This document shows positions 35,211-43,458 of a DNA stretch of 64,000 nt, one piece after another. Location of the stretch: NCBI RefSeq assembly GCF_024584515.1, contig NZ_CP102173.1, forward strand, positions 3,286,001 to 3,350,000, in the 5' to 3' direction. The stretch is from Aeromicrobium wangtongii (lineage in GTDB: Bacteria > Actinomycetota > Actinomycetes > Propionibacteriales > Nocardioidaceae). Position numbers and translations under genes: made by a program. A model generated the notes under the pieces. That model saw only the letters and a list, made by a program, of their open reading frames with translations, was not told where the DNA came from and ran no database searches. Positions within the stretch are counted from its first letter, which is position 1. Each line of letters starts with the position of its first letter.

Positions 35211-35714
35211 TCAGGCGAAGTCGCCGGCGGCGGAGCGCAGGTGGCGCAGGAGCTCGTAGGCCTGGTCCTGCTGCTCGGGGGTCATCCCCGGCACGGCGAA
35301 GTCGATCGCGTTGATCGCCGCGGTGGCCTCGGCCATCACCCGCCGACCCTCCGGGGTCAGCTCGGCGAAGGTCCGGCGGCGGTCCTTCTCGTCCGCGACC
35401 CGGCGCACCAGACCCTGCGACTCCAACCGGTCCATCGCATTGGTCACCGAGGTCGGGTGGACCATGAGCCGCTCCCCGATCTTGCTCAGCGGCAGCTGAC
35501 CGGTCGCGCTGAACGACAGCAGCACCAGGACCTCGAAACGGGCGAAGGTGATGCCGAGGGGCTTGAGCACGGCGTCGAGCTCGGAGCTGATGAGCTGCTG
35601 GACGCGCATGATCGAGGTCGCGAACCGCATCGAGGTGGGATCACCGATGCGCTTGGACCAGATCTCCCCGGCTCGCTCGATCGGGTCGAACTCGAGGCGG
35701 GGTGCGTCGGACAT
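35211..35714 (-). CDS. MarR-family transcriptional regulator
   Basis: 167 aa. The winged-helix core covers about residues 50-125: GITFARFEVLVLLSFSATG, LPLSKIGERLMVHPTSVTNA (recognition helix), RRVADEKDRRRTFAELTPEG (wing). Divergent from icmF across 100 nt containing an inverted repeat, so it probably controls icmF in response to an acyl-CoA or aromatic ligand, as PaaX/FerC-like MarR proteins do (inference). TACGAT (35721-35726) lies 6 nt before the ATG and no ribosome binding site is seen: leaderless. Confidence 0.9.
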   Translation of the reverse strand: MSDAPRLEFDPIERAGEIWSKRIGDPTSMRFATSIMRVQQLISSELDAVLKPLGITFARFEVLVLLSFSATGQLPLSKIGERLMVHPTSVTNAMDRLESQGLVRRVADEKDRRRTFAELTPEGRRVMAEATAAINAIDFAVPGMTPEQQDQAYELLRHLRSAAGDFA

Positions 35715-35750
35715 GCGCCCATCGTAGGGGGCGGATGCCGAGGGGTGGCA

Positions 35751-35787
35751 ATTAGTTGGACATGCGACTATTTTAGATCCAAGTAAT
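35751..35787. promoter_or_regulatory. Inverted repeat in the MarR-icmF divergent promoter
   Basis: ATTAGTTGG (35751-35759) and CCAAGTAAT (35779-35787) pair at 8 of 9 positions around a 19-nt AT-rich spacer. This is unusually AT-rich for the window and is the best operator/promoter candidate for icmF. Confidence 0.45.
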
Positions 35788-35814
35788 TTGCTGCCGCCGA
35801 CGTCGGAGGACCTC

Positions 35815-38800
35815 ATGCCCCAGAACGACCTGCACGTCCCCGTCAACCCGGTGCGCTTCGTGACCGCGTCCGCCCTGTTCGACGGACATGACGCCTCGAT
35901 CAACATCATGCGGCGCATCTTCCAGTCGCAGGGCGCCGAGGTCATCCACCTGGGCCACAACCGATCGGTCAAGGAGGTCGTCGACGCCGCGATCGAGGAG
36001 GACGTCCAGGGCATCGCTGTCTCGTCCTACCAGGGCGGCCACGTCGAGTACTTCGAGTACCTCGTCGAGTCGCTGCGCGAGCAGGGCGCCGGCCACATCC
36101 ACGTCGTCGGTGGTGGCGGCGGCGTCATCGTCCCCGAGGAGATCACCCGGCTGCGCGGCAGCGGCGTGACGATCTTCTCTCCCGAGGACGGCCAGCGACT
36201 GGGCCTGGTCGGCATGATCAACTCGGTCGTCGCGGACTGCGACTTCGACCTGACCTCGCTGGGCGAGCTGGACCTGGATGCTGTCGTCGCCGGCGACCGC
36301 GCCGCGATCGCCCGTGCCATCACCCACGCCGAGGCAGGCTCGCTGACCGACGCCCAGCTCGAGCGCATCCGCGCTGCCGCCGCGACCCACTCCTCCCCCG
36401 TGCTCGGCATCACCGGCACCGGCGGATCAGGCAAGTCGTCGCTGACCGATGAGCTGGTGCGCCGCTTCCGTGTCGACCAGCAGGACAAGCTGCGCATCGC
36501 GGTCATCGCGGTCGACCCCACCCGCCGGCGCGGCGGCGGCGCCCTGCTCGGCGACCGCATCCGGATGAACTCCCTCGACGGTGAGCGTGCCTACTTCCGC
36601 TCGTTGGCGACCCGCGGCTCGCACGAGCTGCCCGAGACGCTCGCCGATGTCATCGACGTCATCAAGGCGGCCGGATTCGACCTGGTCATCGTCGAGACGC
36701 CCGGCATCGGGCAGGGCGATGCGGCGATCGTCCCGTTCGTGGACTCCTCGATGTACGTCATGACGCCGGAGTTCGGCGCCGCCTCGCAGCTGGAGAAGAT
36801 CGACATGCTCGACTTCGCCGACACCGTCGCGATCAACAAGTTCGAGCGCCGCGGGGCCAAGGACGCCCTGCGGGACGTCGGCCGGCAGATGGTGCGCAAC
36901 CGCGAGGCCTTCGGCAAGAAGCCCGAGGACATGCCGATCTTCGGCACCTCGGCCGCGACGTTCAACGACGACGGTGTCACCGCGCTGTACCAGCACCTGC
37001 GCGACACCCTCGGCGAGCAGGGGCTGCCGGTCGAGGACGGAATCCTGCCGCACGTCGACGTGCGCTTCTCCAGCGGCATCCAGCAGGTCGTGCCGACCGA
37101 TCGCGTCCGCTACCTGGCCGAGATCACCGAGACGATCCGCGGGTTCCACGCCGAGACCGAACGGCTGGCCGACGCCGCCGACCGCGCCCAGCGTCTCGAG
37201 CTCACCGCGGCCGAGCTCGCCGACGCCCAGCTCGACGGCGCGAGCGTCGACGAGCTGCTGACCGCCGCCAGGAAGGCCGTCCCGCACGAGATCTCCGACC
37301 AGATCGCAGCGTGGCCGGCCGTCGTCGAGTCGTACTCCGGCGACGAGCAGGTCGTGAAGGTCAGGGACAGGGAGATCCACACCCAGCTGACCCGCGAGAC
37401 GCTCTCGGGCAACAAGGTCCCCCGCGTCTCGCTGCCGAAGATGACCGGCCACGGCGAGCTCGTGCGCTTCTGGCGCCGCGAGAACCTGCCGGGCTACTTC
37501 CCGTACACGGCCGGCGTGTTCCCGTTCAAGCGGGACGGCGAGGATCCCGCCCGCATGTTCGCCGGCGAGGGCGACCCGTTCCGCACCAACCGCCGCTTCA
37601 AGTTGCTGTCCGAGGACGGCGACGCGACCCGCCTGTCGACGGCCTTCGACTCGGTGACGCTGTACGGCCGCGATCCCGACCCGCGTCCGGACGTCTACGG
37701 CAAGGTCGGCACGTCCGGCGTGTCCGTCGCGACGCTCGAGGACATGCACGCCCTGTACGACGGCTTCGACCTCGTGTCGCCGTCGACCTCGGTCTCGATG
37801 ACGATCAACGGGCCCGCGCCGACCGTGCTGGCGTTCTTCCTCAACACGGTCATCGACCAGCAGGTCGACAAGTTCCGCGAGAAGGAGGGCCGCGAGCCGT
37901 CCGAGACCGAGTACGCCGAGCTGCGCTCCTACGCCCTGCAGAACGTGCGCGGCACCGTGCAGGCCGACATCCTCAAGGAGGACCAGGGCCAGAACACCTG
38001 CCTGTTCTCCACCGAGTTCAGCCTGCGGATGATGGGTGACATCCAGCAGTACTTCATCGACGAGGGCGTGCGGAACTTCTACTCCGTCAGCATCTCGGGC
38101 TATCACATCGCCGAGGCCGGGGCGAACCCCATCAGCCAGCTGGCGTTCACGCTGTCCAACGGCTTCACGTACGTCGAGTCGTACCTCGCCCGTGGCATGG
38201 ACATCGACGACTTCGCACCGAACCTGTCGTTCTTCTTCTCCAACGGCATGGATCCGGAGTACTCGGTGCTGGGCCGCGTCGCCCGCCGCATCTGGGCGAT
38301 CGCGATGAAGGAGAAGTACGGCGCGAACGACCGCTCGCAGAAGCTGAAGTACCACGTGCAGACCTCCGGTCGCTCCCTGCACGCGCAGGAGATGGACTTC
38401 AACGACATCCGCACGACGCTGCAGGCACTCATCGCGATCTACGACAACGCCAACAGCCTGCACACCAATGCGTACGACGAGGCCGTCACGACCCCGTCGC
38501 AGGAGTCGGTGCGCCGCGCGCTGGCGATCCAGCTGATCATCAACCGCGAGTGGGGCCTGGCGATGAACGAGAACCCGTTGCAGGGCTCGTACATCATCGA
38601 CGAGCTGACCGACTTGGTCGAGAAGGCCGTGCTCGCCGAGTTCGACGCGATCAACGAGCGCGGCGGTGTGCTGGGCGCGATGGAGACCGGCTACCAGCGC
38701 GGACGCATCCAGGACGAGTCGATGCTCTACGAGCACAAGAAGCATGACGGGTCGCTGCCGATCATCGGCGTCAACACGTTCCGCCGCCCGGTCTCCGAGG

Positions 38801-39051
38801 GCGAGGAGGAGCACACCGTCGAGCTCGCCCGGGCGACCGAGACCGAGAAGGAGTCCCAGCTGGCCCGGGTCCGCGCCTTCCACGACGCGCACTCGAGCGA
38901 GGCGGCCGAGGCACTGGATCGCCTGCGGCTCGCGGCGATCAACCACGAGAACGTCTTCGCGGTCCTGATGGAGGCGGCGCGGGTCTGCTCGCTGCAGCAG
39001 GTCACCGAGGCATTCTTCGAGGTCGGCGGGCAGTACCGGCGCAACGTGTGA
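35815..39051 (+). CDS. icmF: Fused isobutyryl-CoA mutase with G-protein chaperone
   Basis: 1078 aa, the IcmF architecture: N-terminal B12-binding domain (about 12-145, with FDGHDASINIMRR and VVGGGGGVIVPEE), a MeaI/ArgK-type GTPase chaperone (about 170-480, P-loop GITGTGGSGKSS at 198-209), then the catalytic mutase barrel (about 540-1078, with TGVFPFKRDGEDPARMF, HYQTS-like YHVQTSGRSLHAQEMDFNDI). Interconverts isobutyryl-CoA and n-butyryl-CoA (some also pivalyl/isovaleryl) using adenosylcobalamin. CGGAGG precedes ATG 35815. It is the clear B12 consumer in a window that also carries cobT and a B12-riboswitch importer. Confidence 0.95.
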   Translation: MPQNDLHVPVNPVRFVTASALFDGHDASINIMRRIFQSQGAEVIHLGHNRSVKEVVDAAIEEDVQGIAVSSYQGGHVEYFEYLVESLREQGAGHIHVVGGGGGVIVPEEITRLRGSGVTIFSPEDGQRLGLVGMINSVVADCDFDLTSLGELDLDAVVAGDRAAIARAITHAEAGSLTDAQLERIRAAAATHSSPVLGITGTGGSGKSSLTDELVRRFRVDQQDKLRIAVIAVDPTRRRGGGALLGDRIRMNSLDGERAYFRSLATRGSHELPETLADVIDVIKAAGFDLVIVETPGIGQGDAAIVPFVDSSMYVMTPEFGAASQLEKIDMLDFADTVAINKFERRGAKDALRDVGRQMVRNREAFGKKPEDMPIFGTSAATFNDDGVTALYQHLRDTLGEQGLPVEDGILPHVDVRFSSGIQQVVPTDRVRYLAEITETIRGFHAETERLADAADRAQRLELTAAELADAQLDGASVDELLTAARKAVPHEISDQIAAWPAVVESYSGDEQVVKVRDREIHTQLTRETLSGNKVPRVSLPKMTGHGELVRFWRRENLPGYFPYTAGVFPFKRDGEDPARMFAGEGDPFRTNRRFKLLSEDGDATRLSTAFDSVTLYGRDPDPRPDVYGKVGTSGVSVATLEDMHALYDGFDLVSPSTSVSMTINGPAPTVLAFFLNTVIDQQVDKFREKEGREPSETEYAELRSYALQNVRGTVQADILKEDQGQNTCLFSTEFSLRMMGDIQQYFIDEGVRNFYSVSISGYHIAEAGANPISQLAFTLSNGFTYVESYLARGMDIDDFAPNLSFFFSNGMDPEYSVLGRVARRIWAIAMKEKYGANDRSQKLKYHVQTSGRSLHAQEMDFNDIRTTLQALIAIYDNANSLHTNAYDEAVTTPSQESVRRALAIQLIINREWGLAMNENPLQGSYIIDELTDLVEKAVLAEFDAINERGGVLGAMETGYQRGRIQDESMLYEHKKHDGSLPIIGVNTFRRPVSEGEEEHTVELARATETEKESQLARVRAFHDAHSSEAAEALDRLRLAAINHENVFAVLMEAARVCSLQQVTEAFFEVGGQYRRNV

Positions 39052-39056
39052 CCGTG

Positions 39057-39089
39057 CCCCGGTCTGACCGCGTGAGCGTCAGACCGGGG
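39057..39089 (+). terminator. Terminator of icmF
   Basis: Perfect 12-bp stem CCCCGGTCTGAC / GTCAGACCGGGG with a 9-nt loop, starting 5 nt after the stop codon. Confidence 0.85.
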
Positions 39090-39163
39090 AAACGGGGTAC
39101 AAGGCCCACCGGGTCGCGGACGGTCCGCCCGGACCGTGATGGAGCGGCCGGAGGGAGAACAAC

Positions 39164-39601
39164 ATGTCCGACATCGACTGGTGGGTCTGGCTCATCATCG
39201 CGCTCGTCGCGGTGGCCGTCATCGCGGGGCTCGTCGCAGCCTCGAAGGCGGCGAGCCGCAAGAAGGAGCAGGAGCGCATCCGGCGGGAGGACGAGCAGCG
39301 CGAGAAGGCTGCGCTGCTGCGTGAGGACGCCAAGCAGACCAGCGTCGACATCAAGCGCCGTGAGGCCGAGGCGCTGGCCGCCAAGGCGGACGCCGAGGAG
39401 GCGCGCCTGGCCGCCGAGGAGCTCGAGCGCAAGGCGGAGGCGCACCGCGCCGAGGCCGACAGCACCCGCAGTGCCGTCGACGAGCGACTGATGGAGGCCG
39501 ATCGCATCGACCCGGACGTCCAGGTCGACGCCGACCGCAAGGCCGACGCCAAGGATGTCCGCAGGACCGACATCCCCGACGACGGCCGCCACCGTCAGTG
39601 A
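39164..39601 (+). CDS. Small membrane-anchored coiled-coil protein, unknown function
   Basis: 145 aa. One N-terminal transmembrane helix (WWVWLIIALVAVAVIAGLVA, residues 6-25) with the rest a long charged coiled coil: KKEQERIRREDEQREKAAL continuing through AEALAAKADAEEARLAAEEL to about residue 115, then an acidic tail. No domain is recognised; it resembles small actinobacterial membrane-tethered helical proteins. GGAGGGAG precedes the ATG. It is convergent with menB (9-nt gap). Confidence 0.7.
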   Translation: MSDIDWWVWLIIALVAVAVIAGLVAASKAASRKKEQERIRREDEQREKAALLREDAKQTSVDIKRREAEALAAKADAEEARLAAEELERKAEAHRAEADSTRSAVDERLMEADRIDPDVQVDADRKADAKDVRRTDIPDDGRHRQ

Positions 39602-39610
39602 CGCCTGCGG

Positions 39611-40447
39611 TCAGGCCCGCTTCGGGAACTGACTGAAGTCGGGGGTGCGCTTGGCCTTGAAGGCCTCGCGCCCCTCCTGCGCCTCGGCGCTGCCGTAGAA
39701 CAGCAGGTTGGCGTCGTGCGCGAGCTGCTGGATGCCCGCATATCCGTCCTCGTGGGCGTGGAAGCTCAGCTTCGAGAGCCGAAGCGCCCACGGGGACAGC
39801 TGCAGCATCTCGCGGCACCACTGCACGGTCTCGGCCTCGAGATCGGCCAGCGGGACGACGGTGTTGACCAGGCCCATCTCGAGGGCCGTCGGCGCGTCGT
39901 ACTGACGGCACAGGAACCAGATCTCCTTGGCCTTCTTGGGGCCCACGAGATCGGACAGGATGCTCGCGCCGTAGCCGCCGTCGAACGAGCCGACCCGCGG
40001 CCCGACCTGGCCGAAGATCGCGTTGTCGGCCGCGATCGTCAGATCGGCCACCAGGTGCAGCACGTGGCCGCCACCGATGGCGTATCCGGCGACCATCGCG
40101 ACGATCGGCTTCGGGCAGCGGCGCATCTGCACGTGCAGGTCGGTGACGTGGAAACGCCCGGTTGCGTTCGCATCGGTCTTGTAGCCACTGTCGCCGCGGA
40201 CCCGCTGGTCGCCGCCGGAGCAGAAGGCCCGGTCGCCGGCGCCGGTCAGGATGATGACGCCGACCGACTCGTCCTCGCGGGCCTCGTCCAGGGCGTGCGA
40301 CACCTCGATGAGCGTCTGGGGGCGGAAGGCGTTGTGCACCTCGGGACGGTTGATCGTGATCTTCGCGATGCCGTCCTCGGTCGTCGCGTAGAGGATGTCC
40401 TCGTAGTCGCCAGAGGGGGTCCAGGTGATGTCGGCGGTGTCAGTCAT
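39611..40447 (-). CDS. menB: 1,4-dihydroxy-2-naphthoyl-CoA synthase
   Basis: 278 aa. Crotonase-fold ring-closing enzyme of menaquinone synthesis, converting o-succinylbenzoyl-CoA to DHNA-CoA. MenB-specific features distinguish it from enoyl-CoA hydratases: [39 protein letters not shown] (catalytic Asp/Gly loop), and C-terminal [20 protein letters not shown] with [13 protein letters not shown]. No other men genes lie in the window. GACAAT (40454-40459) is 6 nt before ATG, consistent with a leaderless start. Confidence 0.95.
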   Translation of the reverse strand: MTDTADITWTPSGDYEDILYATTEDGIAKITINRPEVHNAFRPQTLIEVSHALDEAREDESVGVIILTGAGDRAFCSGGDQRVRGDSGYKTDANATGRFHVTDLHVQMRRCPKPIVAMVAGYAIGGGHVLHLVADLTIAADNAIFGQVGPRVGSFDGGYGASILSDLVGPKKAKEIWFLCRQYDAPTALEMGLVNTVVPLADLEAETVQWCREMLQLSPWALRLSKLSFHAHEDGYAGIQQLAHDANLLFYGSAEAQEGREAFKAKRTPDFSQFPKRA

Positions 40448-40510
40448 GGGCTCATTGTCTCGCAGCCTCGTCGTCGTGCCGGCGCAGGTGCCGGCCGATA
40501 CCGTGGGCTC

Positions 40511-40987
40511 ATGGCGACACCCGAGTTCATCCTTGCCCTGCGCGAGAAGGTCGGGACCGATCCGTTGTGGCTCTCGGGTGTCACGGCCGTCGTCGTGCGC
40601 GGTGACGACCTGTTGCTCGTTCGCCGCGCCGACAACCAGGAGTGGACCCCGGTCACCGGCATCATCGACCCCGGCGAGGAGCCGGCGGTTGCTGCCGCCC
40701 GCGAGGTGGTCGAGGAGGCGGACGTCCATGCCGTCGTCGAACGCCTCGCCTGGGTGCACGCCACCGGCATGCGCACCTATCCCAACGGCGACCGGACCAG
40801 CTACATCGACATCGTGTTCCGGTTGCGGTGGGAGTCCGGCGAGCCCCGTCCCGCCGATGGCGAGAACACCGAGGCGCGCTGGTTCCCCCGCGACGCACTG
40901 CCGCCGATGTCGCGCGACACCGCCCAGCGCATCGAGGCGGCGCTGGACCCCGAGCCCGCGGCGCGATTCGTCCCCTTCGACGACTGA
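40511..40987 (+). CDS. NUDIX hydrolase
   Basis: 158 aa. Nudix box [20 protein letters not shown] (about residues 51-70) matches Gx5Ex7REUxEExGU except that the final G is replaced by AD. It hydrolyses a nucleoside diphosphate linked to another moiety; substrate unknown. TACCGT (40499-40504) lies exactly 6 nt before the ATG: leaderless. It heads a same-strand run with the NTF2-like, thioesterase and metal-receptor genes, the last three tightly coupled. Confidence 0.88.
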   Translation: MATPEFILALREKVGTDPLWLSGVTAVVVRGDDLLLVRRADNQEWTPVTGIIDPGEEPAVAAAREVVEEADVHAVVERLAWVHATGMRTYPNGDRTSYIDIVFRLRWESGEPRPADGENTEARWFPRDALPPMSRDTAQRIEAALDPEPAARFVPFDD

Positions 40988-41016
40988 CCACCTCCCCGAC
41001 CCCTGCAGGAGAGATC

Positions 41017-41403
41017 ATGACCGACCCCCTCGACCGATGGCACGAGATCGTGCGGACGCAGGACGCGAGCCTCATCGGCCCCCTGCTGGCCGATGACGTC
41101 GTGTTCCGGTCCCCGGCCGTCCACACCCCGCAAGAGGGCCGCCCGGTGGTCACGGCCTACCTGACGGCCGCACTGACGGTGCTCGGCCCGGGCCTGACCT
41201 ACCACCGGCAGTGGCGCGAGCCGTCGTCGGCGGTGCTGGAGTTCACGACGCAGATCGACGGGATCGACGTCCACGGCGTCGACGTCATCGAGTGGGACGA
41301 CGAGTCGCGCATCGTCGACTTCACCGTCATGGTCCGCCCCGTGAAGGGCCTGCAGATCCTGATCGAGCGCATGGGCGCCGAGCTGATGAGGGGCCAGGCA
41401 TGA
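41017..41403 (+). CDS. NTF2/SnoaL-like protein
   Basis: 128 aa. Cone-shaped NTF2-like fold of the SnoaL type: DPLDRWHEIVRTQDASLIGPLLADDVVFRSPAVHTP at the N-terminus, later FTTQIDGIDVHGVDVIEWDD. Ligand-binding or isomerase-type function cannot be specified. AGGAGAG precedes the ATG. Its stop overlaps the ATG of the thioesterase gene (ATGA), so the two are translationally coupled, suggesting that they act on the same small molecule. Confidence 0.78.
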   Translation: MTDPLDRWHEIVRTQDASLIGPLLADDVVFRSPAVHTPQEGRPVVTAYLTAALTVLGPGLTYHRQWREPSSAVLEFTTQIDGIDVHGVDVIEWDDESRIVDFTVMVRPVKGLQILIERMGAELMRGQA

Positions 41404-41900
41404 GCGTGCCCACCTACGAGCAGGTGACCGAGCTGCCGGCACAGACGGTCACGGTGGTCCCGTCGGAGTACATCGACGAGAACGGCCACATGAACATCGG
41501 CCGCTACTTCGAGCTGGGCGGACGTGCCCTGTGGGACCGGTGCATCGACGAGCTCGGGATGGACGAGGACTACCTCACCGCGCGGGGCATGTCGACGTTC
41601 ACCGCCGAGCACCACCTGCGGTACTTCGCCGAGATCCTGCAGGGGCAGGAGGCATCGGTGCACGTGCGGCTCATCGCCCGCTCCGACAAGGTGCTGCACG
41701 GCACGTCGCTGATCGTCAACCGCACCACCCGCCGCTTGGCCTGCACGATGGAGTTCACCGTGATCCACATCGACATGGGCACCCGCCGCCCCACGCCCTT
41801 CCCCGAGGACGTCGCGGGCCTGCTCGACACGGCCCTCAAGGCCGACGACCTGGCCTGGCCCGCACCGGTGTGCGGCGCGATGGGCGTCCGGGCGCCGTGA
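41400..41900 (+). CDS. Hot-dog fold acyl-CoA thioesterase
   Basis: 166 aa. 4-hydroxybenzoyl-CoA thioesterase-like hot-dog: SEYIDENGHMNIGRYFEL, with the DxNGHxN active-site signature, then STFTAEHHLRYFAEI and VLHGTSLIVN. Expected to hydrolyse an acyl-CoA; substrate not evident. It overlaps the NTF2-like gene by 4 nt at its start and the metal-receptor gene by 4 nt at its end, forming a compact three-gene unit. Confidence 0.86.
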   Translation: MSVPTYEQVTELPAQTVTVVPSEYIDENGHMNIGRYFELGGRALWDRCIDELGMDEDYLTARGMSTFTAEHHLRYFAEILQGQEASVHVRLIARSDKVLHGTSLIVNRTTRRLACTMEFTVIHIDMGTRRPTPFPEDVAGLLDTALKADDLAWPAPVCGAMGVRAP

Positions 41901-42649
41901 AGGACGATCTCGGCCACCCGGTCGACACCGCCGGCCCGGTGCGCCGGGTCGTGTCGCTCGTGCCGTCGCTCACCGAGGCGATCGCCGCGACCCGGCGGGA
42001 CGCGCTGGTCGGGGCGACCGACTGGTGCACGCATCCGGCCGACCTCGACGTCGCCCGGGTCCGGGGCACCAAGAATCCCGACCGGTCGGCGGTCGTGGAG
42101 CTGGCACCCGACCTGGTGATCGCCAACCGCGAGGAGAACCGCGAGCTGGACATCACCCGGCTTCGCGAGGCCGGTATCCCGGTGTGGGTCACGGTGATCG
42201 AGACCGTCGACGGGGCATTCGCCTCGATGCGGCGGATGTTCACCGAGGCGCTGGGCTGGGACGTCCCCGGGTGGCTGGACGAGGCCGAGCAGGTGTGGGC
42301 CGCACCCGCCCGCGTCGACGGGCGACGGGTCGCGATCCCGATCTGGCGCGATCCGTGGATGGTCGTGGGGGCCAGGACGTTCACCGGTGACCTGGTCGAA
42401 CGGCTCGGACTCGTCAACGTCTTCGGTGACCCGGGGGTGAATCCCCGCCAGGAACGCTATCCCCACGTCGAGCTGGCCGACATCGACGCCGACATCGTGC
42501 TGTTGCCCGATGAGCCCTACGTCTTCACGGCCGACGACGGACCGGAGGCGTTCGCCGCCGACACCCGGCTCGTGCCCGGACGCTCACTCACCTGGTACGG
42601 GCCGTCGATGGTGACGGCCCGTACCGAGCTGGAAGCGCTGCTGGGCTGA
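41897..42649 (+). CDS. Helical-backbone metal receptor, BtuF-like, without signal peptide
   Basis: 250 aa. Cluster-III substrate-binding fold: VRRVVSLVPSLTEAIAA at the N-terminus, GTKNPDRSAVVELAPDLVIANREENR, and a C-terminal IDADIVLLPDEPYVF, as in BtuF/FhuD-type receptors for vitamin B12 or iron-siderophores. Unlike true periplasmic-type receptors it starts directly at the fold with no signal peptide or lipobox, and no ABC permease is adjacent, so it may act in the cytoplasm. Starts at GTG overlapping the thioesterase stop. Cobalamin-binding is plausible, given the neighbourhood, but unproven. Confidence 0.8.
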   Translation: MKDDLGHPVDTAGPVRRVVSLVPSLTEAIAATRRDALVGATDWCTHPADLDVARVRGTKNPDRSAVVELAPDLVIANREENRELDITRLREAGIPVWVTVIETVDGAFASMRRMFTEALGWDVPGWLDEAEQVWAAPARVDGRRVAIPIWRDPWMVVGARTFTGDLVERLGLVNVFGDPGVNPRQERYPHVELADIDADIVLLPDEPYVFTADDGPEAFAADTRLVPGRSLTWYGPSMVTARTELEALLG

Positions 42650-42651
42650 GC

Positions 42652-43404
42652 TCAGCGGTTCGTGAAGGCCTTGACCAGCCGCTGCGCCTCGTCACCCATC
42701 ACCAGCGACGCGATCGTGGCGGACTCGTCCGCGCCCTGCTCGGGCCCCGTGGCGTCCCACGAGCCGCGCAGGAGGCGACGGGCGTGGCCGAGAGCCGTCG
42801 GAGCCGAGTCGGCCCAGGTCCGGGCGATCTCGTCGACCCGCGTCTCGACCGCGTCGTCGTCGACGACCGAGGTCACGAGCCCCCAGTCGAGCGCCTCGTC
42901 GGCACTGAGCACCCGCCCGGTCAGCGCGAACTCGAGCGCCCGCTGTTGCCCGACCGCGCGGGGAAGGAGATAGGAGACGCCGCAGTCGGGAGTCAGGCCG
43001 ATGCCCGGATAGGCCATCACGAACTTGGTCGCCCGCGAGGCGATGATGACATCGGCGCTCAGCATGACGGCCAGGCCCGCACCGGCGACCGCACCCCGCA
43101 CCCCGGCGACGACGGGCTTGGGCAGGTCGGCCAGATCGCGCAACCCGCCCTCGAGCACGTTCGCCAGCTCGAACAGGTAGGCGCCGGGGTCGTCGGACCC
43201 CAGGAAGGACGTCACGTCGCCGCCGGCGCAGAACCGCTTGCCCTCGGCGGTCAGCGTGATGGCCCGCACCTCATCGGCCGACACCGCCTCGACGGCGAGG
43301 GCCAGGTCCTGAGCGGTCGGCAGGTCGAAGGAGTTCGACTGCTCAGCACGGGACAGGACGATCCGTCCGATGCCGTCGACGATCTGGTGGGTCACTGCGG
43401 CCAT
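42652..43404 (-). CDS. Enoyl-CoA hydratase/isomerase (crotonase)
   Basis: 250 aa. Crotonase fold: RIVLSRAEQSNSFDLPT, oxyanion loop KRFCAGGDVTSFL, GAVAGAGLAVMLSADVIIAS, and YPGIGLTPDCGVSYLLPR. In the second catalytic position it has the D of TPDCG rather than Glu, resembling isomerase-type members such as PaaG; whether it hydrates or isomerises is undecided. GCGAGG lies before the ATG. Convergent with the metal-receptor gene (2-nt gap). Confidence 0.86.
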   Translation of the reverse strand: MAAVTHQIVDGIGRIVLSRAEQSNSFDLPTAQDLALAVEAVSADEVRAITLTAEGKRFCAGGDVTSFLGSDDPGAYLFELANVLEGGLRDLADLPKPVVAGVRGAVAGAGLAVMLSADVIIASRATKFVMAYPGIGLTPDCGVSYLLPRAVGQQRALEFALTGRVLSADEALDWGLVTSVVDDDAVETRVDEIARTWADSAPTALGHARRLLRGSWDATGPEQGADESATIASLVMGDEAQRLVKAFTNR

Positions 43405-43458
43405 CTGGCGCCTCGCTTCGTGAAAGGGGTGGACGGGCCCACCCTAGGCGCCCCGTAC

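Noticed and set aside
36427-38946. 839-aa antisense frame opposite icmF
   Set aside because: Same composition artefact; no start signal and no recognisable family.
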